DNA of 64,000 nucleotides, taken from positions 2,728,064 through 2,792,063 of the forward strand of contig OW051468.1 of the NCBI GenBank assembly GCA_932521025.1, read 5' to 3'. Both the position numbers and the translations under genes were made by a program. This stretch comes from Oscheius onirici (taxonomy: Eukaryota; Nematoda; Chromadorea; Rhabditida; Rhabditidae). Below the pieces are notes generated by a model. That model was not told where the DNA came from and did no database searches. It saw nothing but the letters and a program-made list of their open reading frames with translations. Every line of letters starts with the position of its first letter. The stretch's first letter is position 1. This document shows positions 44,266 to 56,639 of the stretch, one piece after another.

Positions 44266-46056
44266 TTATTTCCCGATACAGAATTGATTGAAGAGCCGAT
44301 TCAATAGTTCTTCGCTGACTGTGTCTCCGGCCAGTTGACCCAGGACCCCTTTGGCATGTTCCAGATGAGTACAGAGTAGAGCAGCATCCTCAACAAGCAT
44401 GGCCTTCTCTAGTGCCTCGGTGGCTTCTCTGGAAATTAAATGGCATTGAGAAGACGAGAAAGGGCCCACTCCAGAAGTACCGGCTCGGCCAAACAAGCTC
44501 CTTCCTCCTCTGGACACAGATCACTCAACACTTCTTCGAGCACTCGAATCAGAGGTTCAATTCCTGAAATTATAGTGATAGAGTGAGAAAAATGACTACC
44601 TTTTTGAGTCAGAGCACAAGTGGAAACTGTCTTGATGCTGGTGTGGTTGGATGTTGAGCTTCCTTGGTCACTTTTGTTCCTGATCAAAATTAGAAGACGG
44701 TCACCAATTATTTCTTCGGTTTCCTCTATGAGAGAATCTATTTCAGCATTACTGGAACTGGCTTCAGTTACTAGAAGAACTACGTCGGCTTCTTGTAGTC
44801 TGAAAGAGGAACTTGAAGACTGACTGACTGACTGACTGACTGACTGACTGACTGACTGACTGACTGACTGACTGACTGACTGACTGACTGACTGACTGAC
44901 TGACTGACTGACTGACTGACTGACTGACTGACTGACTGACTGACTGACTGACTGACTGACTGACTGACTGACTGACTGACTGACTGACTGACTGACTGAC
45001 TGACTGACTGACTGACTGACTGACTGACTGACTGACTGACTGACTGACTATCACCTTTGCTTTGCGCGTCTGACTCCTTCCATTTCGATCTGATCTACGG
45101 AATCTCTCAGTCCAGCGGTGTCAGTCAAACAAATTGGTACACCTCCAATATCCAATTTGACTTCCAGACTATCTCTTGTCGTCCCGGCAATATCCGAAAC
45201 GATTGCGACGTCTCTCTTGGCCAACGCGTTCAAGATGCTGCTCTTTCCCGTGTTTGGTCTGCCGACAAGGACCACCTTCAGTCCTCGATGAACAATTTCA
45301 GCTGCCTGACTCCGTCGGGTCAATCCCTCTAGCTCTTCCAGAACAGGGCGGATCATTTCTCTGAAAAACTAACATTGAAGTGACACCAAATCAAGCTACC
45401 GAATCTCTGTGTAAGAGAGCTCCACATGCTCCCCAAAGTCCATCAAGATGAAAGATCGCATGACCAGTTCGGCCACTTTGTCTCTCAGGTCTTTGATATT
45501 ATGGCCTGTTTTCATCTGCGAGTAGGATAACTTTCTCTGTCTCTCTGTCTCCGCATATATTAGGTGTCGAAGTCCTTGAACTTCTTCGAGTTCCATTTTT
45601 CCGTTGAAAAACGATCTGGAAAGCTTCGGTTATAGGCTGAATGCTCACCTTTTGGTGAACTCTCCTCTTTCTGCTGACCTGACGCCTTCGATTAAGGAGA
45701 GACGTCTTCCCAAAGCTTGAGCAACTGCTCGACTACCATGGACATAAAGTTCCGTCGAGTCTTCTCCAGTAAAGGTACTGGGTCCTGAAAGAAGACTGTC
45801 ACTTTCAGTGTCACTCACCTGGTAAGTAGACAGCCATCGCAGTATCCAATATCTTCCTATCCTCTGTCCACAGTTTTGTGAACTTCATCTCCCTCGGCTT
45901 CCAAACTTTCCTATTAGAGATTTCTTCCAACGCTGCCAAACTTTTGGGACCTGACAGCCGAAAGACGGCTATGGCTGATGGCAAAGCACCAGAACTCAGT
46001 GCAAAGATCGTGGACATCTTCAGCATCAATTTCTGATCATTTCTTTTTCGATACAT
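44266..46056 (-). CDS. GTPBP3: Mitochondrial tRNA-modification GTPase (GTPBP3/MnmE)
   Basis: With MTO1/MnmG it places the 5-carboxymethylaminomethyl-type modification on the wobble uridine of mitochondrial tRNAs. ATG 46056 gives a basic leader ([18 protein letters not shown]) suited to mitochondrial import. The N-terminal folate-binding region follows ([39 protein letters not shown]), then a helical region ([20 protein letters not shown]). The G domain has G1 [10 protein letters not shown]2 GTTRD, G3 DTAG and G4 NKSD. The C-terminus FCIGK carries the invariant catalytic Cys of the family. One intron is filled by (GTCA)n (about 44819-45049). A CTCTCAG acceptor sits three bases before the start, and the upstream SOCS-like gene ends only 60 bp away, pointing to an operon. 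Confidence 0.93.
44819..45049 (-). repeat. (GTCA)n microsatellite forming an intron of GTPBP3
   Basis: About 57 uninterrupted tetranucleotide units occupy almost the whole intron between the codons for RRAKQR and LQEADVVLL. Read on the gene strand the repeat is GTCA, starting a few bases after the GTGATA donor. Confidence 0.9.
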
Positions 46057-46058
46057 TC

Positions 46059-46066
46059 CTGAGAGT
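46059..46066 (-). promoter_or_regulatory. Probable trans-splice acceptor before GTPBP3
   Basis: CTCTCAG immediately upstream of the ATG of a gene that follows another gene by about 60 bp on the same strand. Confidence 0.5.
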
Positions 46067-46115
46067 ACTGTAACTAGATGAAAGAACAGTAGTGAAAAAT
46101 TATTTTATGACACAG

Positions 46116-47375
46116 TTATGAAATGTGAACATTATGCATTGATGAGGAAATATCACAGTTTTTCCGTTGTGAAAGAATTAAAATACAGTCCTCAATACTG
46201 GGAATAATGTATTTTGGATCGAAGATGTAGTTTATGAGAGCTGGAGGGCAGCGGATCCCGCTCAATTGAGTGTGACTAAACGAGTTTCGTAGCTGTAGTC
46301 GGGAGAGATACTGTAGACGAGGAAGGAGATCCGTTCGGGAGAGAGGGGCCGTAAGACGAAGCTGCGTGGCCTGAGCTTCACCTCCACGACGATACTGAAG
46401 CATGTGACCGCTTTCGGAGTGGGTGAACTGAACACTTTTGAAAAGTTTGGAGTGAACCAGCGGGCTATGTTGTTCTTCCTTGAGAATATTTAACTTATTG
46501 CTAGAGCAAAATTGGTGGTAAAAGTGAGAAAGGGACCAGAAATAGAACTTATTCTAAGAAGGCCCCTGTCTTGTTATGCGAATCTTGACAAAATATTTGT
46601 CTCCATACAATTTCGTTGCGAATGTCTAAAACTACAACTTGGATTAGCAAAAACATGACATATTTTTCCACTTTCCGACTAACTGAATAACAACAATAAA
46701 GCAAGTATCTCCCGGCGCTAGCATGTGCTACCTGAGGAACCAGATGGTAGTAAAGAGTAAACCCATTATGGATGTTTCAGGCTATGAGGTGCACCTTTAG
46801 GTCGTCTGATGTACAAAGTAAAACGTAGCAACTTATGCTTCAGTCCAAAATTATACCTGAATGAGTTTTTCCAAAGCTTGGACCACACTATCGTCTCGGC
46901 TTATCGAAGCCAGTTGGGTGTAGGCTGCCTTCTCAATTCTCGAGTGCGTCACTTTTCCTGTAGTTGTTTGATGAAGAAATACCAATAAAAACAAACCATC
47001 AAATCGGTAGGAAAGAGTAAAAAGATGGTTCTCACTCCGACTATCCCTGAGGAGGAAAGTTCCCTCATCACAGAGAGTCAGCATTCTTTCCGCATCTCGC
47101 CAGGACAAGTCTCCCCAATACCTGAACCTTTGTATTGAAAAAAGGAGCAAAAAATACCAGGAACAAGCCTTGATCTCGACCATTCGCTCGGTCCATGATC
47201 GCGTCATTCGGCGGTTTACATTTGGGCTGGTAAGCTGACTGAAATCTTGAGGAAATCGAGGGACAAAATCGATAGGGAGACGATTGTGAGCGTCAGATTT
47301 TACCACAAAGATCAAAGTCAATAATTTATTGAGATCGTCATGAGATATGTCTGTTTTTGTACAACGTAAGCTCAA
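46116..47375 (-). CDS. SOCS-type SH2 protein
   Basis: Suppressor-of-cytokine-signalling family: SH2 binds phosphotyrosine and the SOCS box recruits an elongin/cullin-5 ligase. SH2 spans YWGDLSWRDAERMLTL, EGTFLLRDSRSENHLFTLSY, a short intron, and TTGKVTHSRIEKAAYTQL, DDSVVQALEKLIQ. The last exon (about 46430-46116) has PLSRTDLLPRLQYLSRLQLR and IRCPPALINYIFDPKYI, which fits a SOCS box as in SOCS4/5. The upstream exon reads RSWTERMVEIKACSW. The start is unresolved: no clear ATG precedes the coding stretch that begins just after the MED23 stop at 47372; the first clear ATG (MTRSW...) is near 47205. Placement suggests trans-splicing from a polycistronic transcript. Confidence 0.75.
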
Positions 47376-50300
47376 ATTCTCTCACTGGCATCCGACCTCG
47401 ACTTGAGCAGTTTCTGCCGATCCGGTTCCACTACAGTACTCATTTTGGAAGCTGTGACGGGTTCCTGATCTTTGGTACCAAGAATGTAGTATTTGAATCG
47501 AGCTTTCAGGTTGGCGGGAAGTCTGAGAATTTGATAAAGAGACTGAGAAACTGGGTAACTAAGAGTCTTTGAGACTTGGCGACTGATGGTGAGGAACAGA
47601 AACGACTGTAACTCACTTCTCCTGCAGCTCCATAGCCGCATTATTCAAAGAGTCACCCAAACATTGGTACTTGAGATGGTAGAGAACATCACAAATTTCC
47701 AGGCCGTGTTCCAAAGTTTCCGGTCCTTCACACAGTTGACCAAGTTTGTCCATGACCCCCTTAGCTTGTCGTATGCACTAAATTTGAAAATACTGGGAAA
47801 ACGGAGAGAAAACTCACATCGCCGTAGAAATGTTTAATCTTCGTCTCAAATACCCACTGCTGGAGAGGAATCATGAGTCGGAGGAAGTACCAGAGCTCGT
47901 TTTCGGTCGTAATCTTGTCGTAGATGTCGGTCAGGAAGAAGTCGGTGAATTGACTCACGTTGTTCTAGAAATTTATGTATGTAGGATTAAACAAAAGTTA
48001 ACCTGGTTAGCATGATGCCAGTAGGCCTGCAGAGCATAATTGATGGTCATCTCCCGATTCGTGGTTCGGAGAAGAACATTTTCCTCAAAGTTGTCGTAGA
48101 CAATGTCCTCGAAGGTGAGATCTGGAAGTTGTTCTTTGTGATACGAAAAAACTGGAAAAACCCTCTTTCAATCCCCGTTGTTATTTTACAATAACAGGAA
48201 AAATGGTAGTACTTTCTAAACAAACTGCTTCTTTCAGAGTGTTACAGTCGTCCCATCTTTTTTTTTGTTCTAACGATACGCGCTACTGTCTATCCTGAAA
48301 ATGAGACCTGACACCGTCGATTGAAGCTAGACTAGACTGAAGCTCCAAATCTATCTGATTCGTCTTGTCTTGATTTGACGTTTGACCTTAGTTCAGAAAA
48401 TGTTGACCAGCAAGAATGTGTCCATGTGTCACAAAAGGAAAGTGTTTAACTGTTGCATTGAACCGGCCCTTCTTTACGCGGGAGAAACTTGGACGCTACG
48501 GAAACGTGACAGTGAGAAACTTGTGGTGGCACAGAGGAAGATGCTGAGAAGATTCTTAGAAAAGTGGCGCAAAAAGATACGTGGACTAGACGAGTGCTAG
48601 AATGGAGGCCATGGAGAGCTGTCAGGCCTATTGGACATCCGAAGCCAGGATGGAGTTACTGCGTCACCAGTGAAATAGGGCAGAATTGGTCGAGAGTGGC
48701 AAGAGAGGAACCGCGTCAATGGGATCAGTATAAACTGCGACACGTGAATTCGTTGAAACCGTAATAAATTGAATTGAACCAGAAAATGGAAGATTATCAG
48801 ATTTTTAACTCAAGCCCAAGTCCACCCAGGACTACCTTCTCCCTCATGTTCTTCTCAATCTGCCCCTTTTGGATATAACGCTCCTGTTCCCAGCCAGTGT
48901 GTGTAAAAAACTATCATCAGATAGCTTCAAAATCTCTGAGGGTTTTTACAGCCTATTTTTTCAACGGCTCCCCATAGTTTCTATAATTCTTCCGCTTTTG
49001 TTAATTGTCATCGTGTTCCGGATACAGCTTTTACTAGATCCTTCGAGAAAATGCAGTAATCACTCCACTATTGAGAATAATTACACTCACCGTTCAATCT
49101 ATGCTGCTCCAGAACCTCTGAATACGTCTTGTTCAGTTCCTTAGCATAAGCCAAAGGCAATGCAGTTAGTAGTTGCCCGATGGCGTTCAGTGTGGCATAA
49201 GGACGAGTCGCGACCTTTTCCGACTTGCACAGAACGCTGATGACTGCCGGGATGGTTTTTGAAGCATGGTGTGGACTGGCCATTAGCTCGATACAGGCCA
49301 GGAAGAGAGCTTGAGCTGAGGCGGACAGTTCTGCCGTTCGCCAGTCTGGCTCCACGTACTCCGGAGGCTCAATGACAAATTCGCTGCTTTCGATGATTCG
49401 GCCGATCAGAACTTCTACAACGGCTTCGAATGGACGATGCTGGTGATTGTACTGAATGTAATCCAAGGTCAGATAGCTGGCATTTCCGCCATTCGGTCTC
49501 CTGGCTCCGATGAGTTGGCTGACGAAAACACGAGCCTTATTGGAGTGGCCGATGGTCTCGTGCTGGGTGTGGAGAAGGGTGTAGACGAAGGAGAAAATGT
49601 TTGCTGAAAGTTTATGTTGTAAAGACCAGGGAGCGATATTTACGATGGTACTTGTAGATTGGAGCGATCACGAGGAAGAGATTGAGCATGTCCGCGTCGG
49701 ACAGTTCCATTTCAAGGGAACGCGTCACAATGGCATCCATAATCTAAAAAACAAAATTACAGTATATCTCTCAGTCTTTCAGATTCTCATACTTTCATTG
49801 TCAGTCTCACCCAGTCTTTCTACCCAACTGACCGGAAGTAGCCTGTCGATCAGGCTGCCAAAGTAGATCGGAGGATGGCACTTTGAGTTAATCACCGGAA
49901 GCTGCCCTTGAGGAACATTGATTAGTTCCTGATAGGTGTATTCCGGAAACTGTTTATGGAATTCGGCATTTCCTTCGAAAAACTCTTTTGGTTTCAAGTG
50001 TTTCAGAGGGACTCGTTCCACGTAGAAATTGATTCGGGCTTTGAAATCTTCGCTTTGCAGCATTGCCTAGGTTTTTTTAACATAAAAAATGATGTGAACA
50101 CTTACAAAAACAAAGTCGAGCCCAATCTTGGCCTTGGCGTCATTACTTGGATGGAGGACGAGTGCAAGAAGAATCTTCTCGAACGGGATCATGTGCTTGT
50201 GGAAGATCATGTTGACAAGCGTGTTGACAGCCGACTGAAGCAGTTCCGGACCCTCATTTTCGCTCCTTTGATGGATGAGATACTCGGTCAAGAAGTTGAT

Positions 50301-53300
50301 GGAAATGGTAATCTCGCGGAGAGTCATGTTGTTCAAAATTCTGAACACATTGTGTAGACAGTAAACACAAAGAACCCACTGATAGTATGCATTATACATG
50401 CCAACGTCCGCATTTTCCATAATGGAACGGTATATGCAACAGAAAACGATCTGCTTCTCATCAGGATGCTGTTCAATGTAGCCTACGTACTGATCCCCCA
50501 TGCCTCTTATTAGCATGTAGATCGACCGGACTCGTTCCTGAAAAGATACTGACTGACTGACTGAGAAAACGTACGGAATCAGCTTTTTCCATTTTACAGT
50601 CGGTACTATCTTCCACAGCTTCGGCAATATTCCTGAAGGCGGCCGGAAATGATCGCATCTGTTTCGGAGTCCACTTGAAAACGCTGGCAATGTGCTGGAG
50701 AAACTCTGGTTCTTCCGCAAAATCCTTATCTGAAGCCAGTAATGTTTTCTATCTAAAATCTCGAGCCTACCCATGACCTTCGCCGTTCTTAGAATCGACA
50801 TGTGAAGCATCCGTACAATTTCGGGACAGACGTGGAAACTCTTGGGATCTGTACTGGACGCATAGAACTGTTTGGGATGGGCCAGATGAGCATTGACACT
50901 TCGATTGTCAATTTCCTTCTTGGCTGAAATCGTTCTTACCGTTCATTAATGCCAAAACCAACTTTTGCCCAGCATTTCAAAAGAGAATCTCATTATCTCC
51001 GTATGGGGAAGCCAGGAGAACTCCCGCATGAGGATCTGCTCCACAAGAGCAAAGATTTCTCTGGCCAAGTAACCCTGAGGAGCAAAAGAGTGCATTATAC
51101 TCATCAGCGTGTGACAGATCGTCTGACGGAAGCCGCTGTTGTTCGGAATGTTGTACAATCTGGAAAAGAGGTTTTAAAATATAACTGAGGGAAGTCTGAC
51201 CTGTTTGCCAGCATATCCAGAAGCACATAGAGAGTGTCTCGAAGCATATCTTGCGAGTTACTTTGAGAGATCGACTGCGCCGTCTTGGTGATCCACTCTC
51301 CGAAGGACTTGACACCAAACTCAAATTCCATGGAGTACAGGAGGCGACAGTATGACTCTGGAAATGGGTTTTTTGCTCAGGAGTTCCCAGAACAAGAACT
51401 AGGCAGACGGTAGTAACTGAACGAAAAGAGGCAGCAAGATCAAGGTCCAGCGACCTCAATAATCAAGTCCAACATTCTCTATCCTCTCGCCTTTCCAAAG
51501 AAACCAACCAAAATACGCTGGACTTGGCATCCTGTCCCTGGGTCTGTTGACAGAACCTCCCAGAAACCTCAGGAGATGTAACTTTGATCTCATGGCTAGT
51601 GAGTCGATTAACTGAAAACGAATTACATTTAAGTGTAAACAGTACGATATACTGATATTTCTAGCGGTTTCAAGATGTTATTGACTGGCTTTCCATACGG
51701 TAAGTAGAACGGCTCTTCGTTGGTATTTCCGTCAAGCGTCGAGATGATGTGCATGAGGACGCGTCTTCCTGGGTCTGTGCGATCTGGACGGTCTGCATAA
51801 CGCTCTGTTAGTCCCTCCTTGTTTTCCTTCCTTTCCCGCCACTTTTCCCATATTTATGGAATACGGTAGTCGCATTTTACTACTCGCCCCTTCTTTTGTT
51901 TACATACCGTATTACCGCAATTGAAGCACCCCTCTAATAGAAGCACCCCCAAAACAGGTGATCGAAAATTAGAAGCACCCCCAAAAAGGTCGATTGAGTT
52001 TTTGGCTCCCGCCTTGTGATCCCATTGTTGTGACTTTTTTACACAACGAATTTTTATCATTCTCCGATTTTATTGTGATATTTTTAGCCATAATAAAAGG
52101 CTGTTACAAATTCTCGTGTGCTTTCATATTTGCTGGCAAAGTCTGCCGATAAATCGGTCTCTAGGGAATTGTTATTCCCTTCTCCTCGTTTTCCACAGTT
52201 ATCTAGCGGTAGATAGTTGTGTGCACCTTCCGCATCCGAGCCGAAAACCCGCGAGCACCGTTACTTCTGAACTGTGTATCGTTCTTTGGAGGGTGGAAAC
52301 ACTGGGACAGGGTGACAGGGACCGACAGACTGATTGACAATCAGAGATGTGCGGGAATGAAATTCCCGCGGGAACGCGGGAATGAAAATGGTCACGGGAT
52401 TCCCTTCCTGCGTCCCGCGGGAATAATTTTTGAGACCAAGAATTCCCGCGGAAAACTTACTCTTTTTTTGCCATTTTAGAGTTTTTTTGTCAGCAACAAT
52501 CAAGGAAGGACCTACTTTTTTGTCCAAATATGGCGTATTTTTTCTGTCATCGGCTTAGAACTGCCCGTTTGATTATTAGCTTGTTGAAAATCAGAAAATT
52601 AGCTGCATAACGAAAACCAGACGAAAATAAGCGAAATTTGCGTTTTTTGAAAAATTCCCGCGATTCCCGTCATTCCCGCGGGAACGCGGGAATAAAAGTG
52701 GGCATAAGATTCCCTCCCGCGGGACGCGGGAAATTTTTTTGAGACTAAACATTCCCGCGGATTCCCGTGGGAATTTTTTGGCCATTCCCGCACATCTCTG
52801 GTGACAATGAGACAGAGAGAAATGTTAAGATATGATTCCTCACAGGCATTTGTCAGAATCGCAATCACACACGGTGTTGCCACATTGTGGTCCTGAGCCC
52901 TCTCTCGAATGAAATCTATCTGCGTTTGGAGAAATGGTGACGGTTCCGGGAGACTCTAGAAATGTAAAGTTACTTGCCAGATTTTCAAAATTTCAACTTT
53001 GTCCTCTTGCAGAATATACATGCAGGCAGTTGATAGATGTCGCACCAAATTATACATTCCTTCTGGCTCGTCTGTGTCTATGTTGAAGGTGGGACTCGTC
53101 ATGCCAGGCTCGTACAGAATCTGAAACATTTAAGGACTGCAAGAAATTAATGGGTTCTACCTTGTGCAACGAGGCAATATCGTCACTGAGTTCTTTGCTC
53201 ATCTGATCGGCAAACGATCCGACCACCTGCAGCATCAACCACATGATTTCGTCTCTGGCTCGAGTGTGATTCTGCTTCGGAAGAATGCTCTTCAGACTCT

Positions 53301-55291
53301 TGACCACTCCGTGAATCCCTCTGAATTCTTACTTCAGGACAGTTACTATTGAGATGTCAGGAAAAGTGTCATTTCTCTCTTTCAGATTCTTAGGCTTTTA
53401 ATTGTTCCGTAAAGTTGGAGACCGGATCAGTAGCTGCAACTTTTCAAGCAATCGCAGAACATGATAAAGACTCTATCGACCAGAAAATCACTTACGGAGT
53501 ACCGCGGGTAGGAGAGACGGATTTGCACTCGATTTGTGCCATCATAATGATCGATGACAGAAGATGGTCCCATTGATATCGGGGAATTTTCTTTTCTGCC
53601 GGGAACTTTTCAACAGCGGACATGGCTTCGTTGATCATGATCAACATGACATTTTCGAAGGTCCGTGTTCCCGCTACTCGTGCCAGTTGGAGCATTTGCT
53701 AAATTTAAAAAATCCGAACAAAATTGACACTTTCTTACGTTGAGAGTACAAATTCCCCTTGGCTGCTTCATGATCATGTGAAAGAGATAGACCTGCTCCA
53801 TTGCCAGTTCTTTCTTATTGGGAAGATAGCTGAGTCGGCTACTGTAAAAGAGCCGAGTTTAGACGAGATACCAGACACTCACAAGAGAAGAGTTAAGCTC
53901 CTGTCCACCTTCCAAGCTGTACTGTTCAGCATGAAGAGTGGATGTGCCAGGATGGGGTACATGAAACTGCGGCCGACGACAAATACCAGATCGGCCAGAG
54001 GACGACAGTAGGCCTTGATCTGGGCTATTTTTTCGACCATGCGCTGAAAATGTTCGAAGTCCGGTGGAGGGAGCATACGGTACCGGGAAGACATGCAGAT
54101 AAATGTTAGCTTTGAATTGGTGGAGCTCGGTGAGAGTAAAGATGGCCGGGATGGTGTCCAGGATTTCGGCCGAGAGCTAAAGGTTGTTTTGCATGATAGA
54201 AGAGGAAACTCACATTCTCCACTGGTCTGAGCTGTCTCTTTTGGGATGCCGAGAGAACGGGAGAGAGTTTAGTTTGGAAGGTGAGAAGTGCTCTGAAATT
54301 GGGCTCATATCGAACATAGGAACGTTTTTGCGAGTTAGCTTTTAACCTACTGCTTTTTAAACCATCCCAAAACTCGAAGACAACAGCTTGAGCAAAAATG
54401 TCACACACCTTTTCCATGTAAAATACCCTGTCGTACAGACCTCTATTGCTTATCGAAACATTCATTTTCTAGCTTTTTGATGTTCTGCAAAGTTGTAGCG
54501 CTGATCAAGAGCTACAAGTTAGTACAACATCAAAACGCCAGAAAATGCTGTCTTAGCCAAGCATAAGTCATATGGGAGCTTCAGTAAGAATGCGCAAAAT
54601 TCATTTGTTACTCAAACTTTAGTGAAATCATCCTGCACTCACTTGAAAAGCTGCCTGATTCCCTTCATGCCCATATTCTTCCATTTTTCGCTGATATATT
54701 TCCATTTGTTCTTGTTGATCGACGAACTGAGTGTGTAATCGGCAGTGTGGACCAGAGAGGCCAATCCGAGGCTGAATTTCATCGTTTTTTGTTTACTTTT
54801 TCTTCTAATTTCAATACCCTTCGTTCAGCAACTCTTCTTCCATCAAATGGTACAAAATTGAGTCGATTGTTCTCTCGTAGATCTCCGTAGTGTTGACATC
54901 GCCCTGTCTGCATCTCTCTACAAGTCCCATTATACTCTCGAGAATTCCCACTTTATCAGTCTAAAAACTTGTAAACTATCTCTTCCTGTAAAACTAGCCT
55001 CTTTCAAACGACGGAAACTCTGTGCAACCAGGCCACAAATAATCTGATCTCCCGGATGATGAGGATTTACTATGGGATCACAGGCATCCCTCAAGTCATT
55101 GTAGTCCTAGAAGTGATTGAAATTCTTAGTTTTTAACTTACAACGTAATTTATGATAGCCTTTGTCAGTTTGTCGGTGATTTTGACAATCTCGTACGACT
55201 TTCCGCCTGGCTCGGCATTTTGGACAACTTCCATAGGTGCAGGTGCAGCAGAGCCATCTGCTACCTGTTGTACTGCTACAGATCGATCCAT
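47372..55291 (-). CDS. sur-2: Mediator subunit 23 (MED23 / SUR-2)
   Basis: Mediator tail subunit that relays Ras/MAPK-activated transcription; in C. elegans sur-2 acts in vulval induction. ATG 55291 opens MDRSVAVQQVADGSAAPAPM. About 25 exons follow. Segments that match MED23 include MYPILAHPLFMLNSTAWKVD, RARDEIMWLMLQVVGSFADQ, LLQSAVNTLVNMIFHKHMIP, LPVINSKCHPPIYFGSLIDR then LLPV, LFLACIELMASPHHASKTIP, ATLNAIGQLLTALPLAYAKE and EICDVLYHLKYQCLGDSL. The last exon reads LPANLKARFKYYILGTKDQE and stops at 47372. Large introns hold mobile DNA: a LINE fragment (48.38-48.78 kb) and a hAT MITE (52.34-52.80 kb). A 37-nt intron at 50538-50574 contains four GTCA units. Confidence 0.9.
48380..48775 (+). mobile_element. 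Non-LTR retrotransposon (LINE) fragment
   Basis: The frame VFNCCIEPALLYAGETWTLR, KRDSEKLVVAQRKMLRRF and, in another frame, WTRRVLEWRPWRAVRPIG, with a WS...W...A.E...W ending matches the C-terminal part of endonuclease/reverse-transcriptase ORF2 proteins (RTE/Jockey-like). It is frameshifted, lacks the catalytic YADD part, and sits antisense in a MED23 intron. Confidence 0.8.
52342..52800. mobile_element. hAT-type MITE, copy 1
   Basis: 459 bp with inverted ends CAGAGATGTGCGGGAA / TTCCCGCACATCTCTG, flanked by 8-bp near-identical direct repeats (TTGACAAT and GTGACAAT). The ends and 8-bp duplication are hAT features. The body holds many CCCGCGGGA blocks and no transposase. Lies in a MED23 intron. 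Confidence 0.85.
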
Positions 55292-55831
55292 TATGACATT
55301 TTTCAGGCTAAAACTTGATTTATTAGTGGAAAAAACGATGCGCTGAGAAAGAACCAAGAAGATAAAATTTTGAGTTTGAAATGCTGCTTTCTGTTTACAG
55401 ACTGCAATTTGCCGCTCTCGTAAAAATTGACTGCAGCTGTTCTTCTTCATTTTTTTTTCAAAAGCTTTCGCTCATTTTTTCATCGATTTTCTTTCTCTTT
55501 TGTTTTGCTGTGTTTACGTAAAAATAATGCCTTAGATTTCATTAACAAAACATAGCAAACAATCAGCAAAAAATGTTTCAACTTTCCTCGACGAATGTAA
55601 AGTTTAGGACAGCTCATTGTCAGGAAATTGTCGTCATTTCTACGGTTTATCGTTCTTATTGTTAGTCATAAAAGCAGGTTCTATTCTAGAAATTTAGCCA
55701 CCGTAACAAATGTTTTGCCAAAAACAGGCCAGAACTACTGGTTTCGAATGTATTCGCTTCACCCGATGAAAATATTCTTTTTCCTCGTTTTATCGACTTC
55801 CCCTCTGTAATTACACTTTTCAGGGTACAAC

Positions 55832-56499
55832 ATGAGGATAGAGAAGTGTTATTTCTGTTCATCGCCCATTTATCCAGGACACGGAATTCAATTTGTCAGA
55901 AATGATTGCACAGTGAGTTTTATTTACATTTTTGATGTAACAATCAGTTTAGATTTTCAAATTCTGTCGCTCTCGATGCAACAAACTGTTCAAGAAGAAG
56001 CGCAACCCAAGAAAGCTTGCCTGGACCAAGGCCTCTCGTCGTGCTCGTGGAAAGGTTCGTTGATTTTTGTCTTGTCTTTCGAAACTTTACCTAACACCAA
56101 GATTTTCCATTTACGAACTTATTTTATTGTAAATATTCGAGCTATCCCTTTTCAGGAGCTCATCAACGACGTTACACAACTTCTGGAGCAGAAGAGAGAC
56201 GAGCCCGTCAAGTACGAGAGAGAACTTATGCAGAAAACTATCGACGCCGCCAAAACGATCTCTGCCATCAGACAGAAGAGGTTAGTCAGCTTTTTTTATG
56301 ATTTATATCAAAAATCAGGTACAACAACTTGATCAAAAAGTCTCTGCAGCCAGGAAAGGCTGTCGTCAAGGCCGGTATGATCAAAAAGGCCGAGAAGAAG
56401 CTGCATCTCATCCAAGCCCCTGTTGCCACTCGTGTCGGAAGCAAACAGAAGCAGGCTCAGCAGAAGAAAGAGCAGGCCATGGAAATGGAGACCAACTGA
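55832..56499 (+). CDS. rpl-24.2: Ribosome biogenesis protein RLP24 (RSL24D1)
   Basis: Placeholder for eL24 on pre-60S particles, swapped for eL24 in the cytoplasm by the AAA ATPase Drg1/SPATA5. Four exons: 55832-55912, about 55954-56054, about 56156-56280, about 56319-56499. It starts [20 protein letters not shown] with the first zinc ligands (CYFC), then [20 protein letters not shown] completing the C4 zinc ribbon, then [13 protein letters not shown] and a helical C-terminus ([20 protein letters not shown]) ending [16 protein letters not shown] and the long helical tail separate RLP24 from eL24 itself. A TTTTCAG acceptor lies 9 bp before the ATG. Confidence 0.95.
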
Positions 56500-56639
56500 A
56501 CCAAATTTCCCCTTCATTTATTGTTATCTTCTGGTTGTTACAATTTGTTCGCTGTTTTCTCGAAAATACATCCTATTCCTCTTTTTTGTCCCGAGAGCTC
56601 AGTGACGTGATGCGACTTATCCTTCTCGGGTCGTCGCAT

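Noticed and set aside
44764-45054. Open frame encoding a long SQSV repeat
   Set aside because: Translation of the (GTCA)n microsatellite inside the GTPBP3 intron, not a protein.
47375-47641. Separate small gene starting MSTVVEPDRQ
   Set aside because: In-frame continuation of the MED23 last exon, matching the MED23 C-terminus after splicing.
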